From: Desulfurobacteriaceae bacterium
Lineage (GTDB): Bacteria; Aquificota; Aquificia; Desulfurobacteriales; Desulfurobacteriaceae
Assembly: GCA_027063785.1 (NCBI GenBank)
Contig: JAMORC010000015.1
Coordinates: 1-64,000, forward strand
DNA: 64,000 nt
Reading direction: 5' to 3'
Shown here: one piece after another, positions 36,618 to 44,503 of the stretch
How the letters are laid out: each line of letters starts with the position of its first letter
Position numbering within the stretch: the first letter of the stretch is position 1
The notes under the pieces: model-generated
Databases searched by the model: none
What the model saw: only the letters and a program-made list of their open reading frames with translations
Told to the model about the DNA's origin: nothing
Translations under genes and position numbers: made by a program

Positions 36618-37220
36618 TTAAGTAATCCTTATTGCAAACAGGTTTCTCTTCTGTGTTTTCTCCTTTCTGTAAGAGTAGAACAGGTGGTTATCGCAGCACG
36701 TGCAACCTTCTAAAAACTCAAAGTCCCTAACACCTGCTGACTTTAACTGAATAAGGTTTGCCGTTTTAATGTCAAATAGAAACTTGCCCTCTCCTATCTC
36801 TTTAAAGCACCCGTCATACATGGGAGGAAACAGAGACCGGACGTCTTCCCCTACCTCGTAGCAAAACTTACATATAGAGACTCCGAATATTGCCTTTTTA
36901 ACCCGGGAAAACTTGTTTATGTAAGAAACGGCATTGAAAGCTATGCCCTTTAAAGTTCCCCTCCATCCGGCATGAACAACACCTACGACTCCTTCTCCGA
37001 TCAGGAAGATGGGAAGGCAATCGGCGGCTAAGACGCCGATCCAGATTTCCTTACTGTCGGTTACAACGGCATCGGCCTTGGGCCTTCTGCTTTTTCCTTT
37101 TCCAACGAAAGCGACGAGGTTTCCGTGAACTTGAATGGGTTTAACTACGGGAAGTCCTTTTATCTCTTCGATTTCCCTGCCGTCAAGGGGTTTCTTCGAG
37201 ACAAAAATCTCGTAGGTCAT
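36618..37220 (-). CDS. pgeF: Peptidoglycan editing factor PgeF (YfiH/laccase-domain family)
   Basis: This 200-residue protein belongs to the YfiH family, Cys/His zinc enzymes once called polyphenol oxidases. VVKPIQVHGNLVAFVG, IGVLAADCLPIFLIGEG and VVGVVHAGWRGTLKGIAFNA give the metal-binding His, Cys and His. PgeF in E. coli removes mis-incorporated serine from peptidoglycan precursors; relatives act as purine nucleoside phosphorylases. It is somewhat shorter than the 240-residue norm at both ends. It starts only 17 bases from the divergent orphan trio. Confidence 0.9.
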   Translation of the reverse strand: MTYEIFVSKKPLDGREIEEIKGLPVVKPIQVHGNLVAFVGKGKSRRPKADAVVTDSKEIWIGVLAADCLPIFLIGEGVVGVVHAGWRGTLKGIAFNAVSYINKFSRVKKAIFGVSICKFCYEVGEDVRSLFPPMYDGCFKEIGEGKFLFDIKTANLIQLKSAGVRDFEFLEGCTCCDNHLFYSYRKEKTQKRNLFAIRIT

Positions 37221-37237
37221 GGTGGTAGAATTTTAGC

Positions 37238-37639
37238 ATGGATGGAAATTTGAAAGTTAAGGTAATCTTAAGCGATAGGTCTTTCCCCGTTCTCTACGGC
37301 AGAAAGCCTTCTGAACTTTTTCGGCTCTTTGAAGAGGCGGTTAAGGATGTCCTTGAGGAAGTAGAGCCGAAAAAGGTAACGAACAGGGCTTTTCACGAGC
37401 TAATGAGAAGGAGAGGAAGGAAAAAGTTAAAAAGACTTAAGAGGCGTTTTTCTGCTCTGGATAGAAGTTCTCCTTATCGGAAAAAAGTTATCTACAACGC
37501 CTTTTATCGGATTTTTAAAAGGCTTGACTGGGCCAGAAGTTCGGGTTCTGAAAGGGAAATAGAGCTGAAAGTTTGGGTTACGTCGTCTGTTGATTTTCTC
37601 TGTCATTTTGTTGACCTTTTGGAGAAGCTTGATGGTTGA
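37238..37639 (+). CDS. Hypothetical basic protein, first gene of an orphan trio
   Basis: I do not recognise this 133-residue protein. A short beta-like start (LKVKVILSDRSFPVLYG) is followed by a strongly basic helical centre (HELMRRRGRKKLKRLKRRFS, about 53-72) that could bind nucleic acid, then LDWARSSGSEREIELKVWVT. A TAGAAT box at 37226-37231 lies so close to the ATG that transcripts would be nearly leaderless. It overlaps the next gene by eight bases (ATGGTTGA), so the three orphans are translationally coupled. Confidence 0.65.
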   Translation: MDGNLKVKVILSDRSFPVLYGRKPSELFRLFEEAVKDVLEEVEPKKVTNRAFHELMRRRGRKKLKRLKRRFSALDRSSPYRKKVIYNAFYRIFKRLDWARSSGSEREIELKVWVTSSVDFLCHFVDLLEKLDG

Positions 37640-37982
37640 AAGGAAAAGCTTTTGGGTTCTTCAGGAAGTTTTTGTCGATCCCGAATCGGGGGAAAAATTC
37701 CTTGAGTGCGAGCTTAACCTTTCGGTGGCCGGTGAAGCCGAAAGAATCGGCGGCGGTTACAGGGTAACCGTGGAAATATCCGGTTCACTTACCTTTACCG
37801 ACAGACAAGTGGCAAACGTGAGGTTTGTCAACCTCTCCTTTGTTGAAGCGGGGAAGAGGGTAAGGAAAGATACCGTTCTCAGGCGCATGAAGAGAAAGAA
37901 AGTAGAGGAGCTTCTCTCCCTCCTCCCCATCTACCTCGTTAAGGCGGGGATAACCGTCGGGGAAGTGATTTATGAGCTGTAG
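37632..37982 (+). CDS. Hypothetical beta-rich protein, second gene of the orphan trio
   Basis: This 116-residue protein is not recognised. It appears mainly beta-stranded (FWVLQEVFVDPESGEKFLEC, YRVTVEISGSLTFTDRQ) with a basic helical segment (GKRVRKDTVLRRMKRKKVEE, about 75-94) and a closing helix/strand. ATG 37632 is set by GGAG at 37621-37624; a longer frame from 37590 lies inside the preceding gene. It overlaps the following nuclease-like gene by 11 bases. Confidence 0.65.
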   Translation: MVERKSFWVLQEVFVDPESGEKFLECELNLSVAGEAERIGGGYRVTVEISGSLTFTDRQVANVRFVNLSFVEAGKRVRKDTVLRRMKRKKVEELLSLLPIYLVKAGITVGEVIYEL

Positions 37983-38664
37983 CTGCAGGAAGGGGATAGA
38001 GCTTGGCAGGATTAAATCGGAAGAGATAGAGGAACTCCTGAAGTTTTTAAAGAAGAACCCGGAAGCCTTCCTCCTGATCCTTGAAGTTGTTAACAGTTTT
38101 CGACCTACAGATCCTCCGAAGGTAAAGCTTGAAAGGCTTTTTCTTGCGGTTAAGGATATGTTGGAGCTTGGTCTGCTTCCCTACTCAAAGGGAAGCAGAA
38201 TTCTCAGGATACTTGAAAACTTCTTCCTGGAGAACACCGATAAGCAGAGGGGGAACTTCTTGGAAATTCTCGCTTCAAGGCTCGGACCCTTTACCTTTTC
38301 GGGCAGGTTCAGGAGGGTTAACCAGTGTAAGGTTTTCAGGGGAAGGAGGAAGCTTTCGGACAAGGAGATTGACGTAGCCTTTTCCGGAAAGGAGGTTCTC
38401 GAGCTTCACGAGTGCAAGGCCAACATGGTAAGGCAGTGGAGGGATCCTCTTGTAAAGAGAACAAAGAGGGGTAGTAAGCTTCACTTCTTGAATTCCTTGC
38501 CTTCGGAATGCAGGAACGGGAAAAAAGTTATTCCCTGCTGCAGCGGCTTGGACGGAGAGATGGGGGTGGAGTACGTGAAGCTTGTCTTCAAGTTCTACGG
38601 ATTTAGAAGGATAAAAACTTTTGGAAGAGAAGACTTCCTGGATAGGTTTCTGAAGAAAAGCTGA
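37972..38664 (+). CDS. Putative PD-(D/E)xK nuclease, third gene of the orphan trio
   Basis: No named family is recognised for this 230-residue protein, but the core of a PD-(D/E)xK nuclease is visible. Glu98 is in helix KQRGNFLEILASRLG, Asp134 in strand DKEIDVAFSG, and Glu147-x-Lys149 in strand VLELHECKANMV, spaced as in restriction-endonuclease-like folds. An N-terminal helical region (1-90) starts with a CSC motif, and further cysteines occur at 119, 148, 180 and in VIPCCSG. It could act on DNA or RNA with its two co-encoded basic partners. Nuclease activity is inferred from motifs only. Confidence 0.7.
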   Translation: MSCSCRKGIELGRIKSEEIEELLKFLKKNPEAFLLILEVVNSFRPTDPPKVKLERLFLAVKDMLELGLLPYSKGSRILRILENFFLENTDKQRGNFLEILASRLGPFTFSGRFRRVNQCKVFRGRRKLSDKEIDVAFSGKEVLELHECKANMVRQWRDPLVKRTKRGSKLHFLNSLPSECRNGKKVIPCCSGLDGEMGVEYVKLVFKFYGFRRIKTFGREDFLDRFLKKS

Positions 38665-38707
38665 TAAAATCCCATCATCAACCTGCCTCGAGCATTAGGG
38701 GATTTTT

Positions 38708-38800
38708 ATGGATGCAAAACTGCTGGAACTGATTATTATTTTCCTTGTAGGCTTTATCGCTTCTATGGTTTTCCTCTACTTTATTTTAAAGAAACTCTAA
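38708..38800 (+). CDS. 30-residue single-pass membrane microprotein
   Basis: ATG 38708 to TAA 38798 encodes 30 residues: MDAKLLEL, a hydrophobic helix (IIIFLVGFIASMVFLYFIL) and a basic KKL end, a textbook inside-positive transmembrane peptide. AGGGGA at 38697-38702 is a good ribosome site five bases upstream, and a TAAAAT box lies at 38665-38670. It is 14 bases ahead of guaA. The function is unknown; such peptides often tune larger membrane complexes. Confidence 0.6.
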   Translation: MDAKLLELIIIFLVGFIASMVFLYFILKKL

Positions 38801-38814
38801 TTTGAGGAGAAGTA

Positions 38815-40371
38815 ATGGCAGTAAAGGACATTCATGAGGACAAGATTCTGATCCTCGACTTCGGCTCCCAGTACACCCAGCTGATAGCGAGGAGGCTCAG
38901 GGAGAAGCACGTCTACTGTGAGATACATCCCTTCAACCTGTCCGTTGAAAGGATTAGGGAATTTAAGCCGAAGGGGATAATTCTCTCCGGAGGGCCTGCG
39001 AGTGTTTACGCTCCTGACTCCCCTAAGGTCGGCAGGGAACTTTTTGAACTGGGAGTTCCTGTTCTGGGTATATGCTACGGTATGCAGCTTATTACCCACT
39101 TGTTCGGCGGGGAAGTTGTAAGGGCGGAAAAGCACGAGTACGGAAGGGCTGAGCTTGAGGTTCTTGATAATTCTGACCTGTTTTCCGGACTTCCCGAGAA
39201 GTTTACGGTCTGGATGAGCCACGGTGACAGGGTTCTGAAAATCCCCGAGGGTTTCGAGCCGATTGCAAGGACGGAAAACGCCCCTTACGCTGCAATAAGG
39301 AATAAGGAGAGGAAAATTTACGGCGTTCAGTTCCACCCGGAGGTAAAGCATACCCGGTATGGTGACAGGATACTGGAAAACTTTGCAGTGAAGATCTGCG
39401 GCTGCAGACAGGTCTGGACTATGGAGAACTTTATAGAGTACGAGATAAAGAAAATCAGGGAAACCGTCGGGGACAAAAACGTTATCTGCGCCCTTTCCGG
39501 AGGTGTTGACTCTTCGGTTGTGGCTGCTCTCCTCCACAGGGCAATAGGCGACCAGCTTTACCCCATATTCGTTGATACGGGGCTTTTGAGGAAAGGGGAG
39601 AGAGAAGCAGTAGAGAGGACGTTTAAGGAAAGGTTTCATATGAAGAACTTCAGAACTATCGATGCTTCCGACCTCTTCCTTGAAAGGCTTAAGGGAGTGA
39701 CGGATCCTGAGGAAAAGAGGAAGATAATCGGCCATACCTTTATTGAGGTTTTTGAAAAGGCGGCAAAGGAGATACCCGATGCCGAGTTCCTTGCCCAGGG
39801 GACTCTCTATCCCGATGTAATAGAGAGTGTATCCGTTAAGGGACCTTCTGCGACGATTAAGTCTCACCACAACGTCGGAGGACTTCCTGAGAGGCTGAAC
39901 TTCAAGCTAATAGAGCCTCTGAGGGAGCTTTTTAAAGACGAAGTGAGGGAACTTGGAAAGGAGCTGGGACTTCCCGAAGAGATAATAAAGAGGCAACCCT
40001 TCCCTGGTCCCGGACTGGCCATAAGAATAATAGGGGAGGTAAAGCCGGAGTACTTAAAGATACTCAGGGAAGCGGATGCAATAGTTCTTGAGGAGATTAA
40101 GAAAGCGGGACTCTACGACAAAATCTGGCAGTCCTTTGCCGTTTTTCTTCCGATACAGACCGTCGGTGTTATGGGGGATGTCAGGACTTATGACTACGTC
40201 ATAGCAATAAGGGCGGTAGAAAGCGTTGACGGGATGACTGCGGATTGGGTGAAGCTCCCCTACGACCTTCTCGAGAGGCTCTCTAACAGGATTATTAACG
40301 AGGTGGAGGGAGTTAACAGGGTTGTATACGATATAACCTCAAAGCCGCCCGGAACAATCGAGTGGGAGTAA
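38815..40371 (+). CDS. guaA: GMP synthase (glutamine-hydrolysing)
   Basis: GuaA (518 residues) converts XMP to GMP using glutamine and ATP. The class I amidotransferase domain (1-200) has catalytic Cys in [17 protein letters not shown] and the His/Glu pair in [13 protein letters not shown]. The ATP pyrophosphatase domain has the P-loop [20 protein letters not shown]. The C-terminal dimerisation domain ends [18 protein letters not shown], the invariant tail. GAGGAG precedes the ATG. nadA follows after three bases. Confidence 0.97.
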   Translation: MAVKDIHEDKILILDFGSQYTQLIARRLREKHVYCEIHPFNLSVERIREFKPKGIILSGGPASVYAPDSPKVGRELFELGVPVLGICYGMQLITHLFGGEVVRAEKHEYGRAELEVLDNSDLFSGLPEKFTVWMSHGDRVLKIPEGFEPIARTENAPYAAIRNKERKIYGVQFHPEVKHTRYGDRILENFAVKICGCRQVWTMENFIEYEIKKIRETVGDKNVICALSGGVDSSVVAALLHRAIGDQLYPIFVDTGLLRKGEREAVERTFKERFHMKNFRTIDASDLFLERLKGVTDPEEKRKIIGHTFIEVFEKAAKEIPDAEFLAQGTLYPDVIESVSVKGPSATIKSHHNVGGLPERLNFKLIEPLRELFKDEVRELGKELGLPEEIIKRQPFPGPGLAIRIIGEVKPEYLKILREADAIVLEEIKKAGLYDKIWQSFAVFLPIQTVGVMGDVRTYDYVIAIRAVESVDGMTADWVKLPYDLLERLSNRIINEVEGVNRVVYDITSKPPGTIEWE

Positions 40372-40374
40372 ACT

Positions 40375-41283
40375 ATGGATAGGACTTACTTTATCAATAA
40401 AATTAAGGAACTTAAGGAGGAAAAGAGGGCTGTAATCCTTGCCCACTACTACGTTGACGGTCTTGTTCAGGATGTTGCCGACTTTGTAGGCGATTCCCTC
40501 GAGCTTGCCAGGAAGGCCAGGGAGGTTGAAGGGGAAATAATCCTATTCTGCGGTGTATACTTCATGGCGGAAACGGCAAAGATTCTTAATCCGGATAGGA
40601 AAGTCCTCATACCCTACTACAAGGCCGGCTGTCTCATGGCAGACATGGTGATAGCTGAGGAGGTAGAGGAGTTCCGAAAGGAGAACCCTGAGTATGCGGT
40701 TGTTACTTACGTCAACAGCTCTGCCGACGTTAAGGCCGTTTCCGACATCTGCTGTACCTCTGCAAATGCGGTAAAAGTGGTGGAGTCAGTAAGGGCAGAG
40801 AAGGTGCTCTTCCTTCCGGACAAAAACCTCGGAAGTTACGTTGCCGAAAAGGTGCAGGGGAAGGAAATTCTTTGCTGGGAGGGATACTGTCCCGTCCATC
40901 AGAAGCTAACAGTTGAGGAGGCCGAGAGAGTCAGGAAAAAATATCCCGATGCCGTTTTCGTCGTTCATCCCGAATGTCGGAAGGAAGTCCGGGATATGGC
41001 AGACTTCATCGGGAGTACGTCCCAGATTGTCAAGTTCGTAAAGGAGACGGATGCAAGGAAGGTTATCGTCGGAACGGAAAAGGGAACGATTCACTGGCTT
41101 AGGAAGCTACGTCCCGACGTTGAGTTTATTCCCGCATACAGTGAGTTTACCTGTGATCAGATGAAAATGATTACGCCGGAGAGGGTTCTTAAGGCTTTAG
41201 AGAGGGAGCAGTTTGAAGTTGAAGTGGATCTTAAGGTGGCCGGGAAAGCCAGAAGGGCTATTGAAAAAATGCTTGAGGTTTAA
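40375..41283 (+). CDS. nadA: Quinolinate synthase A
   Basis: NadA (302 residues) condenses iminoaspartate with dihydroxyacetone phosphate to quinolinate for NAD synthesis. AVILAHYYVDGLVQDVADFV is the family start. The three [4Fe-4S] cysteines are expected in PYYKAGCLMADM, in CWEGYCPVHQKLTVE and in the C-terminal SEFTCDQMKMI. VVHPECRKEVRDMADFIGST binds substrate. The enzyme is oxygen-sensitive, fitting an anaerobe. It is three bases after guaA. Confidence 0.95.
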   Translation: MDRTYFINKIKELKEEKRAVILAHYYVDGLVQDVADFVGDSLELARKAREVEGEIILFCGVYFMAETAKILNPDRKVLIPYYKAGCLMADMVIAEEVEEFRKENPEYAVVTYVNSSADVKAVSDICCTSANAVKVVESVRAEKVLFLPDKNLGSYVAEKVQGKEILCWEGYCPVHQKLTVEEAERVRKKYPDAVFVVHPECRKEVRDMADFIGSTSQIVKFVKETDARKVIVGTEKGTIHWLRKLRPDVEFIPAYSEFTCDQMKMITPERVLKALEREQFEVEVDLKVAGKARRAIEKMLEV

Positions 41284-41286
41284 AGG

Positions 41287-41736
41287 ATGAAGGAGCTGAG
41301 GCTGAAGCAGGATCCCCTTTTCATTGTGGTACCCCTGCTTTTTGACCTGCTGCTGTTTGTCGGAGCGCTCTTTATGTCGGGAATCTGGAAGTACGTTGGA
41401 ATAGTTATGGCCGTTACATTTGCAGTTATAGTTCTGTGGCAGTCGAGGCCACTTTTAAGGAACTTTGAGCTTTTGGTAAGGCCCAGGGAAATTATCGTTA
41501 AGGATTTTAGGGGAAAAGCGGTAAGAAGGCTTGACTGGAAAAAGGTGGAAGGAGTGGCAGCAGGTTTCAAGAGAACCTGGAAGCTACATACTTACAGCTT
41601 TTACTTTAGGGTAAGAGGAGAGGAGGATTTACTCTTTGCCCTTGTTTCAAGGGAAGAGGGATTAACCGCTAAGTTTCAGAGATTCGTAAAAGTCTTTGTC
41701 AGGAAGAAGGTGCCTGTTCAAACTGTGAAAGCGTGA
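41287..41736 (+). CDS. Hypothetical membrane protein with a PH-like cytosolic part
   Basis: This 149-residue protein has two adjacent hydrophobic helices (about 12-32 and 35-52) and a basic cytosolic region. The pattern ELLVRPREIIVKDFRGKAVR, then WKLHTYSFYFRVRGEEDLLF, resembles bacterial PH-like (bPH/DUF304) domains, but the match is weak. It begins three bases after nadA and is likely the end of the guaA-nadA operon, because a separate promoter-like site precedes the next gene. Confidence 0.6.
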   Translation: MKELRLKQDPLFIVVPLLFDLLLFVGALFMSGIWKYVGIVMAVTFAVIVLWQSRPLLRNFELLVRPREIIVKDFRGKAVRRLDWKKVEGVAAGFKRTWKLHTYSFYFRVRGEEDLLFALVSREEGLTAKFQRFVKVFVRKKVPVQTVKA

Positions 41737-41757
41737 ATAATCGAAAATCTTCCGCGG

Positions 41758-41789
41758 TTGATTGCTTTTTTAATCAAATTTTGTAATAT
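41758..41789 (+). promoter_or_regulatory. Promoter candidate with inverted repeat before the DUF2062 gene
   Basis: TTGATT (41758-41763) and AATCAA (41772-41777) form an inverted repeat. Within it TTGCTT (41762-41767) and TAATAT (41784-41789) are spaced by 16 bases as -35 and -10 elements. Transcription would start just before the ATG at 41799. The overlap of repeat and -35 box would suit an operator. Confidence 0.45.
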
Positions 41790-41798
41790 TTGAGTGTT

Positions 41799-42311
41799 AT
41801 GAAAGGGATTGTAAAAGCGCTTTCTCCGAGGTTTTACCTCAAGAAGTTGCTGGAGCTGAGGGAGAGGCCTGACGAAACAGCGAAAGGGCTTGCCCTGGGC
41901 GTCTTTATTGGATTCCTTCCGGTCAACGGATTTCAGGTCATCATAGCCGTTACTATTGCGGCGCTTGCCCGTGTAAGCAAGGTGGCCGCTGCAATCGGGA
42001 CTCACGTTACCAACCCTTGGACGACAATTCCCGTTCTGGTCCTTGATTACTACGTTGGATGTCTGCTACTCGGCAGGAAGATCTGTACTCCTCACTTTGA
42101 TTTTTCTTCCTTGGATGCCCTTCTCCGTTGTGGAAAGGAGATATTTATTCCGATGATGGTGGGCGGTGTCTTTTTGGGGGCAGTCTTTTCCGTCCTTTCT
42201 TACCTGGGGATTAAGAAGCTGCTTAAGAAAGAAGTCGAGACTGTTAAGGGTTATGTCGGAAAAATCAGAAAAGGAAAGGAACGTAGGGAGACTGAAGAAG
42301 CTTCTCTCTGA
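41799..42311 (+). CDS. DUF2062 domain membrane protein
   Basis: This 170-residue integral membrane protein matches DUF2062. The segment ALGVFIGFLPVNGFQVIIAV, then AAIGTHVTNPWTTIPVLVLD with the conserved (N/T)NP(W/F)T motif, and PMMVGGVFLGAVFSVLSYLG are the family's helices. The C-terminal 25 residues are charged (KKLLKKEVETVKGYVGKIRK). The function is unknown; DUF2062 proteins often neighbour glycosyltransferases or nucleases. The gene's end overlaps the AGOG start by 59 bases. Confidence 0.78.
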   Translation: MKGIVKALSPRFYLKKLLELRERPDETAKGLALGVFIGFLPVNGFQVIIAVTIAALARVSKVAAAIGTHVTNPWTTIPVLVLDYYVGCLLLGRKICTPHFDFSSLDALLRCGKEIFIPMMVGGVFLGAVFSVLSYLGIKKLLKKEVETVKGYVGKIRKGKERRETEEASL

Positions 42312-43005
42312 CTTTTCTCCACGGGACATACTCCTCTTGGAATCTGCCGACAGGCAGTTCGTAGCTTTGGAAAACTTGTTTAGAAGTCTGAGAAATCCTG
42401 AGCTTTTCTTCAAGCTTACGTTGATTAACGCTCTTCTTTCGTATCAGCTTTCTATGAAGGGAGAGGTGTACTGGGAAAGGTTTTCTGAGTTTTTCTCACA
42501 AAGCACCGGAGGGTTTGAGGAGTTCATCAGGCGTTACAACAAGAGGTTCTTAAGCGCAAAACTTAAAAGACTCCGTAAAGCCGCGTTTTGTGTGGAGTCC
42601 CTCTTTGAAACGTTTCCCTTTCAGGAGCTTGGAAAGGACTTAAAGCTTTTGGTGGACTTCCTGTCGGCCTGTATGGGGCAGGACAGAGGAGCGAAGACGA
42701 TTGTTTTTGCTTCAAAAATGTTCTGTTACGCTTACAGGATCGTAACGGGCAGAACTCCCGAAGGTATAGAGGGAATAACAATTCCTTACGATTCAAGGCT
42801 TTCAAAGATTGCTACAAAAGATGAGTGGCAAAACCTTTCCCGCGAACTCGGCATTCCTCCCATAAAGCTTGATAGCCTTGTTTGGATTCCTATGGGAATG
42901 AGTCGGGAGGAAATAAAGAAAAAACTGCCAGAGCCTTTAGCCGGCAAGGTTTTGAACTTGAAGAAAGAGCTTGAAAAACTAAGGAAGGAGCGGGGCTCAA
43001 GATGA
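42253..43005 (+). CDS. Archaeal-type 8-oxoguanine DNA glycosylase/lyase (AGOG family)
   Basis: This 250-residue protein resembles AGOG, a helix-hairpin-helix N-glycosylase/AP lyase that removes 8-oxoguanine and is typical of archaea and some thermophilic bacteria. YQLSMKGEVYWERFSEFFSQ precedes the HhH core. DRGAKTIVFASKMFCYAYRI carries the candidate catalytic Lys, and EGITIPYDSRLSKIATKD the catalytic Asp. ATG 42253 is preferred over 42166, which lies deep inside the DUF2062 gene. The end at 43005 faces the convergent outer-membrane gene. Confidence 0.8.
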   Translation: MSEKSEKERNVGRLKKLLSDFSPRDILLLESADRQFVALENLFRSLRNPELFFKLTLINALLSYQLSMKGEVYWERFSEFFSQSTGGFEEFIRRYNKRFLSAKLKRLRKAAFCVESLFETFPFQELGKDLKLLVDFLSACMGQDRGAKTIVFASKMFCYAYRIVTGRTPEGIEGITIPYDSRLSKIATKDEWQNLSRELGIPPIKLDSLVWIPMGMSREEIKKKLPEPLAGKVLNLKKELEKLRKERGSR

Positions 43006-43055
43006 GACGAGAAGCCCCACTAAAGTGAGGGGGAAGTTGCAGGGCGATTGAGGAT

Positions 43056-43796
43056 TTAGAACCTTACTCCGATTTCGCCGAAAACTCCCTTTATTTTAAG
43101 ATCGGAGGAGAAATCATCAATGTCATCTATTTTAAGCCTTTCATACCTGTAACCTACGTGGGCAAAGAAGTTCCCGTACTCCACTCCTCCCTTTAGCTTC
43201 CAGTCGTAAAAGTAATTTCCAGCGTAGGCAAGTCCTTTCCCTTCAAGGCCGATTCGGAAGAGAGAAAACTTGGAACAGACGGCCGTGTAGAGGTAAGGAA
43301 CGGGTATGTCGTAATCCGTATCCGAGTAAGCTCCGGTGGTGAGGCTTTTAAGTTTTACGTAACCGGTCAAGTACTTAACTCCGAGTCCTACCTGAAGGTT
43401 TATTCTGTTTTTCTTCACGGGGTTGTAGAAGAAAGTGGCATCGATCTGGTCGGCCTTAAAGTCGGTATGGATTCTATCGCTGACGTTAAACGTTACATCG
43501 CCGAAGGTTATGTCTTTTGAAATCTTCCCGGTGCCGGAGGTTTTGACCCTTATGTAATCGACTTTAACATCGGGCAGGAACTTGATGTCGTGCTTTACTT
43601 CAAAGGACAGAAAGAGTTTGGTCTTATCGCTTATGTTGAGGTCATCTTTAACGTCGACCTCATTTCCCTTGTACTTTACCCATCCGCTGAAAATTTCCCT
43701 TTGAGGTCCTGCGGAGAAAGAAAACTCTGCCGCCTGACCGGGGCTTGTAAGGAGTCCGGCTGCAAATAGGCCGAGTACGGCAATCGTTCTCTTCAC
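43056..43796 (-). CDS. Outer-membrane beta-barrel protein
   Basis: This 246-residue exported protein has a Sec signal peptide (MKRTIAVLGLFAAGLLTSPG with cleavage likely after GQAA). Alternating-hydrophobic strands follow (FSFSAGPQREIFSGWVKYKG, TKLFLSFEVKHDIKFLPDVK, INLQVGLGVKYLTGYV). The last residue is Phe (GEIGVRF), the usual outer-membrane insertion signal. It resembles small OmpW/TIGR04219-like barrels; the ligand is unknown. It is monocistronic, with a TATAAT box and two tandem repeats upstream. Confidence 0.82.
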   Translation of the reverse strand: MKRTIAVLGLFAAGLLTSPGQAAEFSFSAGPQREIFSGWVKYKGNEVDVKDDLNISDKTKLFLSFEVKHDIKFLPDVKVDYIRVKTSGTGKISKDITFGDVTFNVSDRIHTDFKADQIDATFFYNPVKKNRINLQVGLGVKYLTGYVKLKSLTTGAYSDTDYDIPVPYLYTAVCSKFSLFRIGLEGKGLAYAGNYFYDWKLKGGVEYGNFFAHVGYRYERLKIDDIDDFSSDLKIKGVFGEIGVRF

Positions 43797-43828
43797 CCTT
43801 CCCTCCTGACCGTCGGATTTGTGAGTTC

Positions 43829-43834
43829 ATTATA
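43829..43834 (-). promoter_or_regulatory. -10 box of the outer-membrane protein gene
   Basis: On the minus strand this is TATAAT in context AATGTATAATG, 32 bases upstream of the ATG. The expected -35 position (43852-43857) reads TAAAAC, a poor match. This suggests dependence on an activator, and the tandem repeats at 43866-43893 lie exactly where one would bind. Confidence 0.55.
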
Positions 43835-43865
43835 CATTAGGTTTGGCTGTTGTTTTACGTAAGAG

Positions 43866-43893
43866 TGAGATTTATTCACTGAGATCTATTCAC
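43866..43893. repeat. Two tandem 14-bp repeats (operator candidate)
   Basis: TGAGATTTATTCAC (43866-43879) is followed without a gap by TGAGATCTATTCAC (43880-43893), differing at one base. Each unit has a TGA/TCA dyad. They lie between the divergent outer-membrane gene and the chemotaxis operon, about 35 to 62 bases upstream of the TATAAT box of the former. Two adjacent binding sites for a regulator is the simplest reading. Confidence 0.6.
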
Positions 43894-43958
43894 ACGGTGC
43901 CGTAGTTGATGCAGGTTTTTCTCTTTACGCTGTGGTAAAATCAAAATAGGTGTCGGGA

Positions 43959-44495
43959 ATGATCAACGGGCTGGAGGAGAGGATGGAGAAAAATTTATTA
44001 AAAGAAATAAAAGAACTCCTCTCGATTGTGGAGACCTTCAAGCAGGAGCTGTCTCAGGTATCTGCTAAAAAAGAAGGGTTCAATGCTGTTAATAAACACA
44101 TTGAAACTGCCATATCCGAGAGTGAAGAGGCTACGAAGAAGCTTATAGAGAACATAGGGAACAGCCTTGAAGAGCTTCGAGAACTCAAAGAAACCGTCTC
44201 CGAGTGTCCGGACTTTGAGAGCTTAAAGGAAAAACTCGAGAGCCTTGAATCAAAGCTGGTCGATTCTCTTACCCTTCTTGAGTTCCAGGATATACTTGCC
44301 CAGAGGTTACTAAAAATAAAAGGATTTATTTCCGATATTGAAAAAAGCATACTTAAAATCTTGTTGATGGCCGGTATAGAAGAGGGGCCGGAGGAAGAGA
44401 AAGAAGAGCTTAAGAAAAAGGTTGAGGAGCTTGAGTGGAAAAAGGAGGTTTCTCAGGACGACGTTGATGAAATTCTCAAACAGTTTGGACTTTAG
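43959..44495 (+). CDS. cheZ: CheZ-like CheY-phosphate phosphatase
   Basis: This 178-residue coiled-coil protein carries both functional signatures of CheZ. The catalytic segment LLEFQDILAQRLLKIKG has Asp111 and Gln115, the spacing of E. coli Asp143 and Gln147. The C-terminal tail SQDDVDEILKQFGL matches the CheY-binding peptide. It should dephosphorylate CheY-P. Two starts are possible: ATG 43959 (AGGTG upstream) or ATG 43983, which has the stronger GGAGGAG. It is the first gene of the chemotaxis operon; a TAAAAT box lies at 43936-43941. Confidence 0.82.
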   Translation: MINGLEERMEKNLLKEIKELLSIVETFKQELSQVSAKKEGFNAVNKHIETAISESEEATKKLIENIGNSLEELRELKETVSECPDFESLKEKLESLESKLVDSLTLLEFQDILAQRLLKIKGFISDIEKSILKILLMAGIEEGPEEEKEELKKKVEELEWKKEVSQDDVDEILKQFGL

Positions 44496-44503
44496 AGGTG
44501 GTT

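Noticed and set aside
38797-39870. 357-codon minus-strand frame in guaA
   Set aside because: It is antisense to the GMP synthase amidotransferase and ATPase domains and shows no plausible protein features.
43866-43893. Tandem repeats as a CRISPR fragment
   Set aside because: There are only two units with no spacer between them and no cas gene nearby; an operator explains them better.
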